A stretch of DNA of 64,000 bases from Paracoccus alcaliphilus (GTDB taxonomy: Bacteria > Pseudomonadota > Alphaproteobacteria > Rhodobacterales > Rhodobacteraceae): assembly GCF_028553725.1 (NCBI RefSeq), contig NZ_CP067124.1, positions 1,064,001 to 1,128,000 on the forward strand, read 5' to 3'. Positions 7,570-18,277 of this stretch are shown here, in pieces; position 1 is the stretch's first letter; each line of letters opens with the position of its first letter. The notes under the pieces were generated by a model, which did not search any database, was not told where the DNA came from, and was given only the letters and a program-made list of their open reading frames with translations. The position numbers and the translations under genes are program-made.

Positions 7570-10500
7570 TTAAGCCTGCAAGGACCGGACGCCGACCTCG
7601 CCCTCTTCGCGCGACTTGATCGCCGCCACAGCCGCGATGCTGCCCGCAGCGGTGGTGAAATAGGGAATCTTATCATAAAGCGCGACCGCCCGGATGTCGC
7701 GCGAATCGGCGATCGCCTGCGCGCCTTCGGTGGTGTTCAGCACCATGGCGATATTGCCATTCTTCAACTGGTCCACGATGTTCGGGCGGCCCTCATAGAC
7801 CTTGTTGACCCGTTCCGTCTGAACCCCGGCAGCCGACAGGAAATCGGCGGTGCCGCTGGTGGCAAGAAGGGTGAAGCCCATTTCGGTCAGGTCGCGCGCG
7901 GCATCGGCCATGCCCTCGGTCTTGTCGGCATCCTTGATCGAGACGAAAATCCGCCCCTCGGTCGGCAGATGCGTTCCGGCGCCCAGTTGCGCCTTGAGGA
8001 AGGCGCGGGCAAAGTTGCGGTCCCAGCCCATCACCTCGCCGGTCGAGCGCATTTCCGGGCCAAGCAGCGTATCGACGCCGGGGAAGCGGGCGAAGGGCAG
8101 CACGGCCTCCTTGACCGAGAACCACGGCGTGATCGGATCGGCCAGCGTCAGCGGATCGGCAAAGGGCAGGTCATCCTCGGGGCCGGCATCGGCGGGATAG
8201 GGGTCGCGTGTGGGAAAGTTCGACATCGGCTCGCCTGCCATCAGCCGCGCGGCGATGGACGCAATCGCGCTGTCGGTGGCCTTGGCGACGAAGGGCACAG
8301 TGCGGGATGCGCGCGGGTTCACCTCCAGCACATAGATATCCTCGCCTTTCAGCGCGAATTGCACGTTCATCAGCCCGACCACCTTCAGCGCGCGGGCCAT
8401 CTCGACCGTCTGGCGCTTCAGTTCCTCGATGGTGGCGGCGTCCAGCGTATGCGGCGGCAGCGAGCAGGCGGAATCGCCGGAATGGACGCCCGCTTCCTCG
8501 ATATGTTCCATGATGCCCGCGACATGGACGTTCTCGCCATCCGACAGCGCGTCCACATCGACCTCGATGGCGCCCGACAGATAGCTGTCCAGCAGCACCG
8601 GGTTCTTGCCGGAAACGCTGACCGCCTCGGTGATATAGCGTTTCAGATGGTCCATGTCGCGCACGATCTCCATCGCGCGGCCGCCCAGGACATAGGACGG
8701 GCGGATCACCAGCGGAAAGCCGATGCGTTCGGCGATTTCAATGGCCTGCGCGTCGGAATGGGCGATGCCGTTGATCGGTTGCTTCAGCTCCAGATCGTGC
8801 AGAAGCTGCTGGAACCGCTCGCGGTCCTCGGCCAGGTCGATGGCGTCGGGGGTGGTGCCCAGAATCGGGATGCCCTCTTCCTCCAGCGCATTGGCCAGTT
8901 TCAGCGGCGTCTGGCCGCCGAATTGCACGATGACGCCGTGCAGGGTGCCGTTTTCCTGCTCGACCCGCAGGATCTCCAGCACATGTTCCAGCGTCAGAGG
9001 CTCGAAATACAGCCGGTCGCTGGTGTCGTAATCGGTCGAAACCGTTTCCGGGTTGCAGTTGACCATGATGGTCTCATAGCCCGCGTCGGTCAGTGCGAAA
9101 CAGGCGTGACAGCAGCAATAGTCGAACTCGATCCCCTGACCGATCCGGTTCGGGCCGCCGCCAAGGATGACGACCTTCTTGGCATCCGTGGGGCGTGATT
9201 CGCATTCCACATCGCCCATCGCCGGGGCCTCATAGGTGGAATACATATAGGGGGTCTGGGCCTCGAATTCGGCGGCACAGGTGTCGATGCGCTTGAAGAC
9301 GGGCTTGATGTCCAGCGCGCGGCGCGCGCGGCGGATATCGGATTCACTGCCATTGGTCAGGATCGCAAGGCGGGCATCGGTAAAGCCCATCATCTTCAGC
9401 GCGCGCAGCCCTTCGGGGTCACTCGGCAGGCCCTGATCGCGGATGCGGGCCTCGACCTCGACGATCTCGCGCAGGCGGGCAAGGAACCACGGGTCGAAAT
9501 GGGTGATGCGCTGGATTTCGTCGTCGCTCAGCCCAAGGCGCATGGCCTGCGCGATCACGCGCAGCCGGTCGGGCGTGGCGCGCGACAGTGCCGCGACGAT
9601 GGCGGGCCTGCCCTGTTCGGCGGCGCCCTCGATGGCTATCTCATCCAGCCCGGTCAGGCCGTTTTCCATCGAAGTCAGCGCCTTTTGCAGCGATTCGTGG
9701 AAGCTGCGGCCGATTGCCATCACTTCGCCCACCGATTTCATCGCGGTGGTCAGTTCGGGCTTCGATCCGGGGAATTTCTCGAAGGCAAAGCGCGGGATCT
9801 TGGTGACGACATAGTCGATGGACGGCTCGAAACTGGCGGGTGTCACGCGGGTGATGTCGTTGTCCAGCTCGTCCAGCGTATAGCCGACGGCCAGTTTCGC
9901 GGCGATCTTGGCAATCGGGAAGCCGGTCGCCTTCGAGGCCAGCGCGGAAGAGCGGCTGACGCGCGGGTTCATCTCGATCACGACCATGCGGCCATCGGCA
10001 GGGTTCACCGCCCATTGCACGTTCGAGCCGCCGGTTTCCACGCCGATTTCGCGCAGCACGGCGATAGAGCCGTTGCGCATCATCTGATATTCGCGGTCGG
10101 TCAGGGTCAACGCCGGGGCGACGGTGATCGAATCGCCGGTATGGACGCCCATCGGGTCGATATTCTCGATGGCGCAGACGATGATGGCATTGTCGTTGCG
10201 ATCCCGCACGACCTCCATCTCGAACTCTTTCCAGCCCAGCAGCGATTCGTCGATCAGCACCTGCGCCATGGGCGAGGCATCGAGGCCCGAGCGCACGATA
10301 CGTTCGTAATCGTCGCGGTTATAGGCGACGCCGCCGCCGGTGCCGCCAAGGGTGAAGGCGGGGCGGATGATGGCGGGCAGGCCGATCTCTTCCAGTGCCT
10401 CCATCGCCTGCGCGACGCCTGCGGAAATGTCGTATTTGCCGCTTGCGGCCTTGGGCGCGGCGATGATCGTGGCCTTGGGGTTTTCCAGCCCGATCCTGTC

Positions 10501-10908
10501 CATCGCCTCGCGGAACAGCTTGCGGTCCTCGGCCATCTCGATGGCGGCGCGTTGCGCGCCGATCAGCTCGACCCCGTAACGGGCCAGCGCGCCATTGTCG
10601 GCCAGCGCCAGCGCGGTGTTCAGCCCGGTCTGCCCGCCCATCGTCGGCAGCAGCGCGTCGGGACGTTCCTTGGCGATGATCTTTTCGACGATTTCGGGGG
10701 TGATCGGCTCGATATAGGTGGCGTCGGCCATTTCCGGGTCGGTCATGATCGTCGCCGGGTTCGAGTTCACGAGGATGACCCGATACCCCTCTTCGCGCAG
10801 CGCCTTGCAGGCCTGAGCGCCGGAATAGTCGAATTCGCACGCCTGCCCGATGACGATGGGCCCCGCGCCGATGATCAGGATCGATTTGATATCGGTTCTT
10901 TTGGGCAT
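7570..10908 (-). CDS. carB: Carbamoyl-phosphate synthase large subunit
   Basis: The 1112-aa protein is full length for CarB. It makes carbamoyl phosphate from bicarbonate, ammonia and two ATP for arginine and pyrimidine synthesis. The two homologous halves are both visible. Each opens with a biotin-carboxylase-like domain ([18 protein letters not shown] near residue 12 and [18 protein letters not shown] in the second half), followed by an ATP-grasp domain with [18 protein letters not shown] or [18 protein letters not shown]. The MGS-like C-terminal allosteric domain follows, with [11 protein letters not shown]. The start [17 protein letters not shown] is standard. The partner carA is not in this window. 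Confidence 0.97.
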   Translation of the reverse strand: MPKRTDIKSILIIGAGPIVIGQACEFDYSGAQACKALREEGYRVILVNSNPATIMTDPEMADATYIEPITPEIVEKIIAKERPDALLPTMGGQTGLNTALALADNGALARYGVELIGAQRAAIEMAEDRKLFREAMDRIGLENPKATIIAAPKAASGKYDISAGVAQAMEALEEIGLPAIIRPAFTLGGTGGGVAYNRDDYERIVRSGLDASPMAQVLIDESLLGWKEFEMEVVRDRNDNAIIVCAIENIDPMGVHTGDSITVAPALTLTDREYQMMRNGSIAVLREIGVETGGSNVQWAVNPADGRMVVIEMNPRVSRSSALASKATGFPIAKIAAKLAVGYTLDELDNDITRVTPASFEPSIDYVVTKIPRFAFEKFPGSKPELTTAMKSVGEVMAIGRSFHESLQKALTSMENGLTGLDEIAIEGAAEQGRPAIVAALSRATPDRLRVIAQAMRLGLSDDEIQRITHFDPWFLARLREIVEVEARIRDQGLPSDPEGLRALKMMGFTDARLAILTNGSESDIRRARRALDIKPVFKRIDTCAAEFEAQTPYMYSTYEAPAMGDVECESRPTDAKKVVILGGGPNRIGQGIEFDYCCCHACFALTDAGYETIMVNCNPETVSTDYDTSDRLYFEPLTLEHVLEILRVEQENGTLHGVIVQFGGQTPLKLANALEEEGIPILGTTPDAIDLAEDRERFQQLLHDLELKQPINGIAHSDAQAIEIAERIGFPLVIRPSYVLGGRAMEIVRDMDHLKRYITEAVSVSGKNPVLLDSYLSGAIEVDVDALSDGENVHVAGIMEHIEEAGVHSGDSACSLPPHTLDAATIEELKRQTVEMARALKVVGLMNVQFALKGEDIYVLEVNPRASRTVPFVAKATDSAIASIAARLMAGEPMSNFPTRDPYPADAGPEDDLPFADPLTLADPITPWFSVKEAVLPFARFPGVDTLLGPEMRSTGEVMGWDRNFARAFLKAQLGAGTHLPTEGRIFVSIKDADKTEGMADAARDLTEMGFTLLATSGTADFLSAAGVQTERVNKVYEGRPNIVDQLKNGNIAMVLNTTEGAQAIADSRDIRAVALYDKIPYFTTAAGSIAAVAAIKSREEGEVGVRSLQA

Positions 10909-11013
10909 GATACGGTCCTTGGGGGCTGGCGGCAGGTAAATCGTCCGGGGTTATAGCCATGCGCGGCTGGCGCGCAAGGTGGCACGGGGGTCTTTTGGCC
11001 GTGTTTCTTGCGC

Positions 11014-11706
11014 TCAGCCCAGATAGGCGCGCAGACCGGGCGGCGGATTGTCCAGCAGCGGGCCGGTCGGCTGCGGCGGATGGGCGCGGCCATCCTCGAT
11101 CACGATGGTCAGGGGCGCAAAGCGGCGCGCATCGGCGGGATCGTGGCTGACCATCAGCACGGTGGCATCGGTTTCGCCCGCGATCCGGGCCAGCAGGTCC
11201 AGCATCTCGGATTTCAGCGCCGGACCCAGCGCGGCGAAGGGTTCGTCCAGCAGCAGGATCGGCCGCGCCCGCAGCAGCACCCGCGCCAGCGCGACTCGGC
11301 TTTGCTGACCGCCCGACAGGCTGGCGGGCTTGCGATCCTCCATCCCCTCCAGCCCGACCTCGGCCAGAACCTGCGACACGCGCGTCCGTTGCCCGTGATT
11401 CAGGCGCAGATCGGGGCGCAGTCCCAGCCCGACATTCTGCGCCGCCGTCAGATGCGGAAACAGGTTCTGGTCCTGAAACAGCACCGAGACCGGGCGCTGA
11501 CCCGGCAGGGCGGCGGTGATGTCCTGCCCCTGCCACCGCACCTGCCCCCGGTCGGGCGCCAGAAAGCCCGCGATCAGCGACAGCAGCGTCGATTTGCCCG
11601 AGCCCGAGGCCCCGATGATGGCCACCCGGCTGCCCGCATCTATCGACAGATCGGCGTGCAGGTGGAAATTGCCCAGGGTGACGGACAGGTTTTTCAGCTC
11701 AAGCAA
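11014..11706 (-). CDS. thiQ: Thiamine ABC transporter ATP-binding protein
   Basis: This 230-aa ATPase has a Walker A (GASGSGKSTLL, about residues 34-44), signature LSGGQQSRVALARVLL, Walker B ILLLDEPFAALG and the switch His in VSHD. It energises uptake of thiamine and its phosphates through ThiP. It overlaps the end of thiP by 8 bp and is the last gene of thiBPQ. The assignment comes from the operon order and from the TPP riboswitch upstream of thiB; by itself it would be a general Fe3+/thiamine-type importer ATPase. Confidence 0.9.
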   Translation of the reverse strand: MLELKNLSVTLGNFHLHADLSIDAGSRVAIIGASGSGKSTLLSLIAGFLAPDRGQVRWQGQDITAALPGQRPVSVLFQDQNLFPHLTAAQNVGLGLRPDLRLNHGQRTRVSQVLAEVGLEGMEDRKPASLSGGQQSRVALARVLLRARPILLLDEPFAALGPALKSEMLDLLARIAGETDATVLMVSHDPADARRFAPLTIVIEDGRAHPPQPTGPLLDNPPPGLRAYLG

Positions 11707-13243
11707 GGCGGCCTCCGCGGTCGAACAGCCAGAACAGCGCGAAACTGATCGCCATCAGCAGCACCGCGCAGGCCGAGGCATCGGCCATGCGATAGGAGTT
11801 CATCAACTGATACATCTTCAGCGGCAGGGTCGGCTGATCGGTGGCGAACAGCGTGATTACGCCCAGATCGCCCATCGCCAGCGCCGCTGCCAGCCCGGCG
11901 GCAAAGCCAAGCGGACGCGCCAGCCGGGGCAGCACCAGCAGCCGCAGCCGCCCCAGCCCGCGCAGGTCCAGAGAATCGGCCAGCCTGCCGTAATCGCTAT
12001 GCAGTTCCCGGGCCGCCGGGATCAGCGCGCGCAACCCGAAGGGCAGCGCCATGATCGCATTGATCGCCACCGTCAGCGGCAGGGCCAGCGCCTGTGGCGA
12101 TATCGTGCCGCGCAGCAGGATGAACAGCCCCGTTCCCAGCACCAGCGGCGAGGCGACCAGCGGCAACATCCCCGCCGCCTCGATCCAGCGGGCGGGATGG
12201 CGCGCCAGCGTCAGCGCCAGAGCCAGCGACAGCACCACCGCCAGCAGGGCCGAGATCAGCGCCATCACCACCGACCGCGCGGCGGCGTCCCAGACCTCGG
12301 GCGGCAGGGCGGGGATGCGGGGCAGGCCGCGCAGGGTGACGGCAAGGATCGGCCACAGCAGGAACCCGGTGGCCAGCGCGATGGCCAGCGTATCGGCCCC
12401 CCTCCGCCAGCCGCCCGGCCCGCGCAGCCGGTGGGGGGCGTCCAGCCCCGCGCCGAAGGCCGCCGGGATCGCGATCCGTCGCGCCAGCACCATCGCCGCC
12501 ACGCAAAGCGCGATCTGCACCAGCCCCAGCATCGCCGCCCGGCCCAGATCGAAGTCAAAGCGGAACGCCTGATAGATCGCCAGCTCGACCGTGGTGGCGC
12601 GCGGCCCGCCTCCCAAAGCCAGCGCGACGGCGAAACTGGTCAGGCAGACCAGAAACACCGCCAGCCAGACACCGGGCAGCACCGAACGCAGCATCGGGCG
12701 TTCCAGATGCCGGGCAATGTCGCGGGGGCCGAAGCCCAGGCTTTCGGCCAGCCGGAACCGTTCCGCCGGGATCGCCTGCCAGCCTTGCAGGATCAGCCGC
12801 ACCGACAGCGGCAGGTTGAAGAACACATGCGCAAGGATCACCCCCTGCCAGCCATAGATGCTGACCTCGGGCAGCCCGAACCCGCGCAGCCCCTCGTTCA
12901 GCACGCCGTTGCGGCCAAAGACCGAGATCAGCCCCATCACCGCCACGATCACCGGCAGGATGAATGGCGCGCCCAGCAGCGTCACCAGCGCCATCCGCCC
13001 GCGAAAGCGCCGCCGGGCCAAAGCCCGCGCCACCGGGATCGCCAGCACCGCCGACAGGCTGGCGGATACCGTCGCCTGCCAGATGGTGAACCAGACCGCC
13101 CGCCAGTCCCACGGCCCCAGCGCCGACAGCCCGCGCGCCTGCCATGCCACCGCCGCCAGCGTGCCGAGGATCAGCGCCGCCAGCGCGGCCGCGACCCATG
13201 CGCCCGGCTGCGGGCGCGTTATCGCGAGAACGCCCGCAGCCAT
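11699..13243 (-). CDS. thiP: Thiamine ABC transporter permease
   Basis: The product is 514 aa and hydrophobic throughout, with about 12 transmembrane helices arranged as two repeated permease halves. Each half has an EAA-type cytoplasmic loop (AESLGFGPRDIARHLERPML in the first; ADSLDLRGLGRLRLLVLPRL in the second) that docks on the ATPase. This fused two-domain permease is the usual form of ThiP. The start overlaps the 3' end of thiB by 25 bp and the end overlaps thiQ by 8 bp, so the three genes are translationally linked. Substrate specificity rests on the riboswitch. Confidence 0.9.
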   Translation of the reverse strand: MAAGVLAITRPQPGAWVAAALAALILGTLAAVAWQARGLSALGPWDWRAVWFTIWQATVSASLSAVLAIPVARALARRRFRGRMALVTLLGAPFILPVIVAVMGLISVFGRNGVLNEGLRGFGLPEVSIYGWQGVILAHVFFNLPLSVRLILQGWQAIPAERFRLAESLGFGPRDIARHLERPMLRSVLPGVWLAVFLVCLTSFAVALALGGGPRATTVELAIYQAFRFDFDLGRAAMLGLVQIALCVAAMVLARRIAIPAAFGAGLDAPHRLRGPGGWRRGADTLAIALATGFLLWPILAVTLRGLPRIPALPPEVWDAAARSVVMALISALLAVVLSLALALTLARHPARWIEAAGMLPLVASPLVLGTGLFILLRGTISPQALALPLTVAINAIMALPFGLRALIPAARELHSDYGRLADSLDLRGLGRLRLLVLPRLARPLGFAAGLAAALAMGDLGVITLFATDQPTLPLKMYQLMNSYRMADASACAVLLMAISFALFWLFDRGGRLA

Positions 13244-14199
13244 TCGTCCAGCGCCGGCTGACGCAGCGCCTCGGCCTCGTCCTCGGTGTAAAGCAGGGTC
13301 GTCTCGGCGCGCGGCAGATCGCGCAGCACCTGCGGCCAGTCAGCCTCGGGCAGTCTCGCGGGCAGCGACCAGTTGGCCAGCGGGACGGTGGACTGGAAAT
13401 CCGGCGTCAGCACCCAGTCCATGAAGGCCTGCGCCAGTTCCGGCTGATCGGTCGTGGCGATCTGCGCGGCCAGTTCGGTCAGGAAGTAATGACCTTCGGG
13501 GAAAATGGCGGCCTTCTTGGTCAGGTCGTCCTCTTCGGCGATGTGATAGGCGGGCGAGGTGGTATAGGACAGGACCATATCCGCCTCTCCTTCCGTGAAC
13601 ATGCCATAGGATTCCGACCAGCCGCGCGTCACCGTCAGGATCTTCGGCGCCAGCTTTGCCCATGCGTCGGGCGTGTCGTCGCCGTAAACCCCCTTGACCC
13701 ACAACAGCAGCGCCAGCCCGGAAATCGAGGCGCGGGGGTCCTGAATGACGATCTTCAGGTCGTCGGGCGCGTCCAGCAATTCGGCGAAGCTGGCGGGCGG
13801 GTTTTCCAGCCGGGTCTCGTCATAGATGAAGGCGGTCTCGCTCCAGTTATAGGGCAGGAAGATCTCGTCGCTCCATTCGACGGGCAGCGACATGTCGGAT
13901 GTGTCCTGCCCATGCGGCGCGAACAGGCCGGATTCGCGGGCGCGGGCGGTCAGGTCGGGGGTCAGGCCGAAGACGATATCGGCCTTGGTTCCCTCGCCCT
14001 CCATCAGGATGCGGGGCAGGATGTCGCCGGTCACAAAGCGCAATTCGCATTCGCAGAAGGCCTCGAACCCTTCCTTGATCTTCGGGCCGGGACCCCATTC
14101 GCTGGCGACGTAATCACCGGCATAGACGGTCAGCACCGGACGATCCTGTGCGGCGGCGGGGGTGGCGGCCAGAAGGGCCAGTAACAGGTATTTCTTCAT
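13219..14199 (-). CDS. thiB: Thiamine-binding periplasmic protein
   Basis: I start this 326-aa protein at ATG 14199, which gives a clean signal peptide (MKKYLLLALLAATPAAAQ) and follows a GTGAGG ribosome-binding site; the longer frame adds 16 residues that would spoil the signal. The mature part begins RPVLTVYAGDYVASEWGPGPKI, as in ThiB, and contains KADIVFGL-like and YGMFTEGEADMVLSYTTSPAYH segments that line the thiamine/TPP cleft. It delivers thiamine and its phosphates to ThiPQ. A TPP riboswitch lies about 50 bp upstream and should shut the operon off when TPP is abundant. Confidence 0.9.
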   Translation of the reverse strand: MKKYLLLALLAATPAAAQDRPVLTVYAGDYVASEWGPGPKIKEGFEAFCECELRFVTGDILPRILMEGEGTKADIVFGLTPDLTARARESGLFAPHGQDTSDMSLPVEWSDEIFLPYNWSETAFIYDETRLENPPASFAELLDAPDDLKIVIQDPRASISGLALLLWVKGVYGDDTPDAWAKLAPKILTVTRGWSESYGMFTEGEADMVLSYTTSPAYHIAEEDDLTKKAAIFPEGHYFLTELAAQIATTDQPELAQAFMDWVLTPDFQSTVPLANWSLPARLPEADWPQVLRDLPRAETTLLYTEDEAEALRQPALDEWLRAFSR

Positions 14200-14246
14200 C
14201 GCGGCCTCACTTTCATTCAGGTTTTCGAAAGAAAGGACCAAGGCCA

Positions 14247-14326
14247 CCTTCCCTCCGCCGGGGTCAGCCGGATCAGGTTCGACGGGTCCGCGTCATGCGT
14301 CTCAGCCCGAAACAGGGCACCCCGAG
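14247..14326 (-). promoter_or_regulatory. TPP riboswitch (THI element) before thiBPQ
   Basis: On the minus strand the RNA reads GGGGTGCC, then GGCTGAGA, then ACCCGTCGAACCTGATC, then GACCCCGGCGGAGGGAAGG. These are the conserved blocks of the TPP aptamer in the right order: the CUGAGA pyrimidine-binding loop, the GAACCUGAUC core and the GGCGGAGGGA 3' strand. It ends about 48 nt before the thiB start. Control is probably at translation, because no clear terminator follows. Confidence 0.95.
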
Positions 14327-14403
14327 GTCAGGAATGAATGTAGTGGTTTCACAGTCCGGTGCAAGCGGCTAGAAACACGCCAGACCACAGCCGAAGGACC
14401 GAC

Positions 14404-17040
14404 ATGAGCGATCAGCCCACCCCGATGATGGCGCAGTATCTGGCAATCCGGGATGCCAATCCCGGCGCGCTGCTGTTCTATCGCATGGGCGATTTCTACG
14501 AGATGTTCTTTGACGACGCGGTGGCGGCGGCGGCGGCGCTGGATATCGCGCTGACGAAACGCGGCACCCATCAGGGCCAGCCGATCCCGATGTGCGGGGT
14601 GCCGGTCCATGCCGCCGAATCCTATCTGCTGACGCTGATCCGCAAGGGCTTCCGCGTCGCCATCGCCGAGCAGATGGAAGACCCGGCCGAGGCGAAGAAG
14701 CGCGGCAGTAAATCGGTCGTGGCGCGCGACGTGGTGCGGCTGGTCACGCCCGGCACCCTGACCGAGGAATCGCTGCTGGAGGCGCGGCGGCACAATTATC
14801 TGGCGGCGTTTTCGCAGGTGCGCGACGAGGGCGCGCTGGCATGGGTGGATATCTCGACCGGCGCCTTTCAGGTGATGGACTGCCCGCAGGTGCGGCTGGC
14901 CCCGGAACTGGCGCGCCTGGCGCCGCGCGAGTTGCTGGCCGTCGATGGCTCGGGTCTGGACGATCTGGCGGCGGATGCAGGCGCGGCGCTGACCGATCTT
15001 CATGCCGGTGCCTTTGACAGTGGGGCGGGGGCGCGGCGGTTATGTGCGCTTTATGGCGTGGAAACGCTGGACGGTTTCGGCAGCTTTACCCGCGCGGAAC
15101 TGTCGGCGATGGGGGCCATCGTCGATTATCTGGACATGACGCAGAAGGGCAAATTGCCGTTGCTGCGTCCGCCCGGCCGCGAACGCGCAGGCGGCGCGAT
15201 GCAGATCGACGCGGCCACACGGCGCAATCTGGAACTGACGCAGGCGCTGTCGGGGGGGCGCGATGGCTCGCTGTTGGCGGCCATCGACCGGACGGTGACG
15301 GCCCCGGGCGCGCGGCTGCTGGAGCGTCGCATCAGCGCGCCAAGCCGCGATCTGGCGCTGATCCATGCGCGCCACGATGCGGTGGCGATGCTGGTCGATG
15401 ATCCGCGCCTGTCGGCCGATCTGCGCGATGCGTTGGCCCGCGTGCCGGATATGGACCGGGCGCTGTCGCGGCTGGCGCTGGAACGCGGCGGGCCGCGCGA
15501 TCTGGCCGCAATCCGCGCCGGGCTGACGCAAGGCGCGGCGATTGCTGCGCGGCTGCCTGACGACGCCGCCCCCGTGCTGCGGGACGCGGCGCGCGATCTT
15601 GTCGGCCATGACGCGCTGACCCGTCTGCTGGACGACGCGCTGGTGGCCGAGCCGCCCCTGCTGGCCCGCGATGGCGGTTTCGTGGCCTCTGATTACGATG
15701 CGGATCTGGACCAGACCCGGCGGCTGCGCGACGAAGGGCGCGGCGTCATTGCCGGGATGCAGGCCGATTATGCCGCGCTGGCCGGGGTGCAAAGCCTGAA
15801 AATCAAGCATAACAACGTGCTGGGCTATTTCATCGAAACGACCACCACCCATGCCGAGCGGATGATGGCCCCGCCCTTGTCCGAGACCTTCATTCACCGC
15901 CAGACCACCGCCAACCAGATCCGTTTCACAACGGTTGAACTGTCCGAGCTGGAAACCCGCATCCTCAACGCCCGCGACCGCGCGCTGGAGATCGAGCGCG
16001 GCATTTTCGACCGCCTCCGCGCGGCCATTCTGGACCAGTCCGCGCAGATCGGGCAGGCGGCGCGGGCGCTGGCCGAGATCGACCTTGCCAGTGCCTTTGC
16101 CGATATCGCCACGGGCGAGGGCTGGACCCGGCCCCGCGTCGATGACAGCCGCGCTTTTGCGATCACAGGCGGGCGGCATCCGGTTGTGGAACGCGCGCTG
16201 CGGCGCAAGGCGCAGGCCTTCGTGGCCAATGACTGCGATCTGACGGCGGGCGAGACTCCGGCGATCTGGCTGCTGACCGGGCCGAACATGGCCGGGAAAT
16301 CGACCTTTCTGCGCCAGAACGCGCTGATCGCGGTGCTGGCGCAGGCGGGGGCCTTCGTGCCCGCGCGGTCGGCCCATATCGGCATGGTCAGCCAGTTGTT
16401 CAGCCGCGTGGGCGCCGCCGATGATCTGGCGCGGGGCCGGTCCACCTTCATGGTCGAGATGGTGGAAACCGCCGCGATCCTCAATCAGGCCGACGACCGC
16501 GCGCTGGTGATTCTGGACGAGATCGGGCGCGGCACCGCGACATGGGACGGGCTGTCCATCGCCTGGGCGGTGATGGAGCATCTGCACGAAATCAACCGCT
16601 GCCGCGCCCTGTTCGCCACCCATTACCACGAAATGACCGCCCTGACCGCGCGTCTGGATGGGGTGGAAAACGCCACCGTCACCGTGCGCGAATGGGAAGG
16701 CGAGGTGATCTTTCTGCACGAGGTGCGCAAGGGCGCGGCGGATCGGTCCTATGGCGTGCAGGTGGCGCGGCTGGCGGGGTTGCCCGGCAGCGTTGTGGAC
16801 CGCGCGCGCGAGGTGCTGGACGCGCTGGAATCGGGCGAGCGTGAGGGTGCCGCCCGGCCCGCCGCGCTGATCGACGATCTGCCGCTGTTCCGCGCCGCCG
16901 CCCCGGCCCCGGCGCCGGTCCGGGCCGTGGACAGCCCTCTGGACGCGCGGATGAAAGATGTGCATCCCGATGCCATGACCCCGCGCGAGGCGCTGGATCT
17001 GATCTATGAATTGAAAGCCCTGACCGGAGAGAAGGCATGA
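14404..17040 (+). CDS. mutS: DNA mismatch repair protein MutS
   Basis: The product is 878 aa, full length for MutS1. The N-terminal mismatch-binding domain has the Phe-x-Glu motif in [11 protein letters not shown] (about residue 30), which stacks on the mispaired base. The C-terminal ATPase has Walker [15 protein letters not shown], Walker [16 protein letters not shown] and FATHYHE. It recognises mismatches and recruits MutL in the cytoplasm. The start at 14404 follows GAAGGA; an in-frame ATG 45 bp upstream adds only non-conserved residues. Its stop overlaps the aroC start by 4 bp (ATGA), so the two are co-translated. The divergent TPP riboswitch lies about 78 bp upstream. Confidence 0.97.
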   Translation: MSDQPTPMMAQYLAIRDANPGALLFYRMGDFYEMFFDDAVAAAAALDIALTKRGTHQGQPIPMCGVPVHAAESYLLTLIRKGFRVAIAEQMEDPAEAKKRGSKSVVARDVVRLVTPGTLTEESLLEARRHNYLAAFSQVRDEGALAWVDISTGAFQVMDCPQVRLAPELARLAPRELLAVDGSGLDDLAADAGAALTDLHAGAFDSGAGARRLCALYGVETLDGFGSFTRAELSAMGAIVDYLDMTQKGKLPLLRPPGRERAGGAMQIDAATRRNLELTQALSGGRDGSLLAAIDRTVTAPGARLLERRISAPSRDLALIHARHDAVAMLVDDPRLSADLRDALARVPDMDRALSRLALERGGPRDLAAIRAGLTQGAAIAARLPDDAAPVLRDAARDLVGHDALTRLLDDALVAEPPLLARDGGFVASDYDADLDQTRRLRDEGRGVIAGMQADYAALAGVQSLKIKHNNVLGYFIETTTTHAERMMAPPLSETFIHRQTTANQIRFTTVELSELETRILNARDRALEIERGIFDRLRAAILDQSAQIGQAARALAEIDLASAFADIATGEGWTRPRVDDSRAFAITGGRHPVVERALRRKAQAFVANDCDLTAGETPAIWLLTGPNMAGKSTFLRQNALIAVLAQAGAFVPARSAHIGMVSQLFSRVGAADDLARGRSTFMVEMVETAAILNQADDRALVILDEIGRGTATWDGLSIAWAVMEHLHEINRCRALFATHYHEMTALTARLDGVENATVTVREWEGEVIFLHEVRKGAADRSYGVQVARLAGLPGSVVDRAREVLDALESGEREGAARPAALIDDLPLFRAAAPAPAPVRAVDSPLDARMKDVHPDAMTPREALDLIYELKALTGEKA

Positions 17041-18146
17041 GCTATAACACTTTCGGCCGCGAATTCCGGTTCACCACATGGGGCGAAAGCCATGGCCCCG
17101 CGCTTGGCGTCACTGTCGATGGCACCCCGCCGGGCGTGGCGCTGGACGAGGGTTATATCCAGCAATTCCTCGACCTGCGCCGCCCCGGCACCTCCAAGCA
17201 CACCACGCAAAGGCGCGAAGCCGATCAGGTGCGCATCCTGTCGGGCATCTTCGAGGGCCGCACCACCGGCACGCCGATCCAGCTGATGATCGAGAACACC
17301 GATCAGCGGTCCAGGGATTACGGCGATATCGCCACCAGTTTCCGCCCCGGCCATGCCGATATCGCCTATCACCTGAAATACGGGATCCGGGATTATCGCG
17401 GCGGCGGACGCTCCAGCGCGCGGGAAACGGCGGCGCGGGTCGCGGCGGGGGGCGTGGCGCAGGCCGTGCTGCGTCATCTGCTGCCCGATCTGGCGGTAAC
17501 CGGATATATGGTGCAGATGGGCGCGCTGCATCTGGAGCGCGCGCGCTTTGACGCCAGCGCCATTCCCGACAACCCGTTCTTTCTGCCCGACGCGACGGCG
17601 GTGCAGGAATGGTCCGATTATCTGGACGCGATCCGCAAGGATCAGAACAGCGTCGGCGCGGCCATCGAGGTGCTGATTCAGGGCTGCCCGCCCGGTCTTG
17701 GCGCGCCGGTCTATGCGAAGCTGGACACCGATCTGGCCGCCGCGATGATGTCGATCAACGCCGTCAAAGGCGTCGAGATCGGCGAGGGCATGGGGGCCGC
17801 CGCCCTGACCGGCACCGACAACGCCGATGAGATCCGCATGGGTAATGACGGGCCGCGATTCCTGTCGAATCATGCCGGCGGCATCCTTGGCGGGATCAGC
17901 ACGGGTCAGGACATCGCAGTGCGGTTTTCAGTCAAGCCGACCAGTTCGATCACCACGCCGCGCCGCACGATCAACCAGCAGGGGCAGGAGATCGAGCTGA
18001 TCACCAAGGGCCGCCACGACCCCTGCGTGGGGATTCGCGCGGTGCCTGTGGCCGAGGCCATGGCGGCCTGCGTGATTCTGGATCATCTGCTGATGGACCG
18101 CGCCCAGACCGGCGGATTGCGCGGCGTGATCGGCCCGGATTCCTGA
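17037..18146 (+). CDS. aroC: Chorismate synthase
   Basis: This 369-aa enzyme makes chorismate from EPSP, the last step of the shikimate pathway, using reduced FMN. All three family signatures are seen: [13 protein letters not shown] at the N-terminus, [29 protein letters not shown] in the middle with catalytic basic residues, and [21 protein letters not shown] near residue 285. It overlaps the end of mutS by 4 bp. No other aromatic pathway gene is nearby, so the mutS-aroC pairing looks like simple co-transcription. Confidence 0.97.
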   Translation: MSYNTFGREFRFTTWGESHGPALGVTVDGTPPGVALDEGYIQQFLDLRRPGTSKHTTQRREADQVRILSGIFEGRTTGTPIQLMIENTDQRSRDYGDIATSFRPGHADIAYHLKYGIRDYRGGGRSSARETAARVAAGGVAQAVLRHLLPDLAVTGYMVQMGALHLERARFDASAIPDNPFFLPDATAVQEWSDYLDAIRKDQNSVGAAIEVLIQGCPPGLGAPVYAKLDTDLAAAMMSINAVKGVEIGEGMGAAALTGTDNADEIRMGNDGPRFLSNHAGGILGGISTGQDIAVRFSVKPTSSITTPRRTINQQGQEIELITKGRHDPCVGIRAVPVAEAMAACVILDHLLMDRAQTGGLRGVIGPDS

Positions 18147-18180
18147 GGCTTTGGGTGGATTCACCGCCGACCGGCTGCAT

Positions 18181-18198
18181 TGTCGCATAATCGTCATA
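18181..18198 (+). promoter_or_regulatory. Candidate Pho box upstream of pstS
   Basis: TGTCGCA (18181-18187) and CGTCATA (18192-18198) form an imperfect direct repeat with an 11-bp period, the geometry of a PhoB site (two 7-bp half-sites with a 4-bp spacer). It lies about 80 bp before the pstS start in an otherwise gene-free gap, and a PhoB gene is at the end of the same cluster. The half-sites are degenerate, so the call is tentative. Confidence 0.5.
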
Positions 18199-18277
18199 TA
18201 AGTTTTGCATAAGCTTCATGCGTGGTGACTAGGTCACGGACATGCCCGCTTGGGCCATGTTGATTCAGGAGTGATCC

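Noticed and set aside
7480..10956. Two long plus-strand frames (572 and 485 codons) opposite carB
   Set aside because: carB is complete and clearly conserved on the minus strand. The opposite frames are rich in Gln, His and Arg, typical of shadows.
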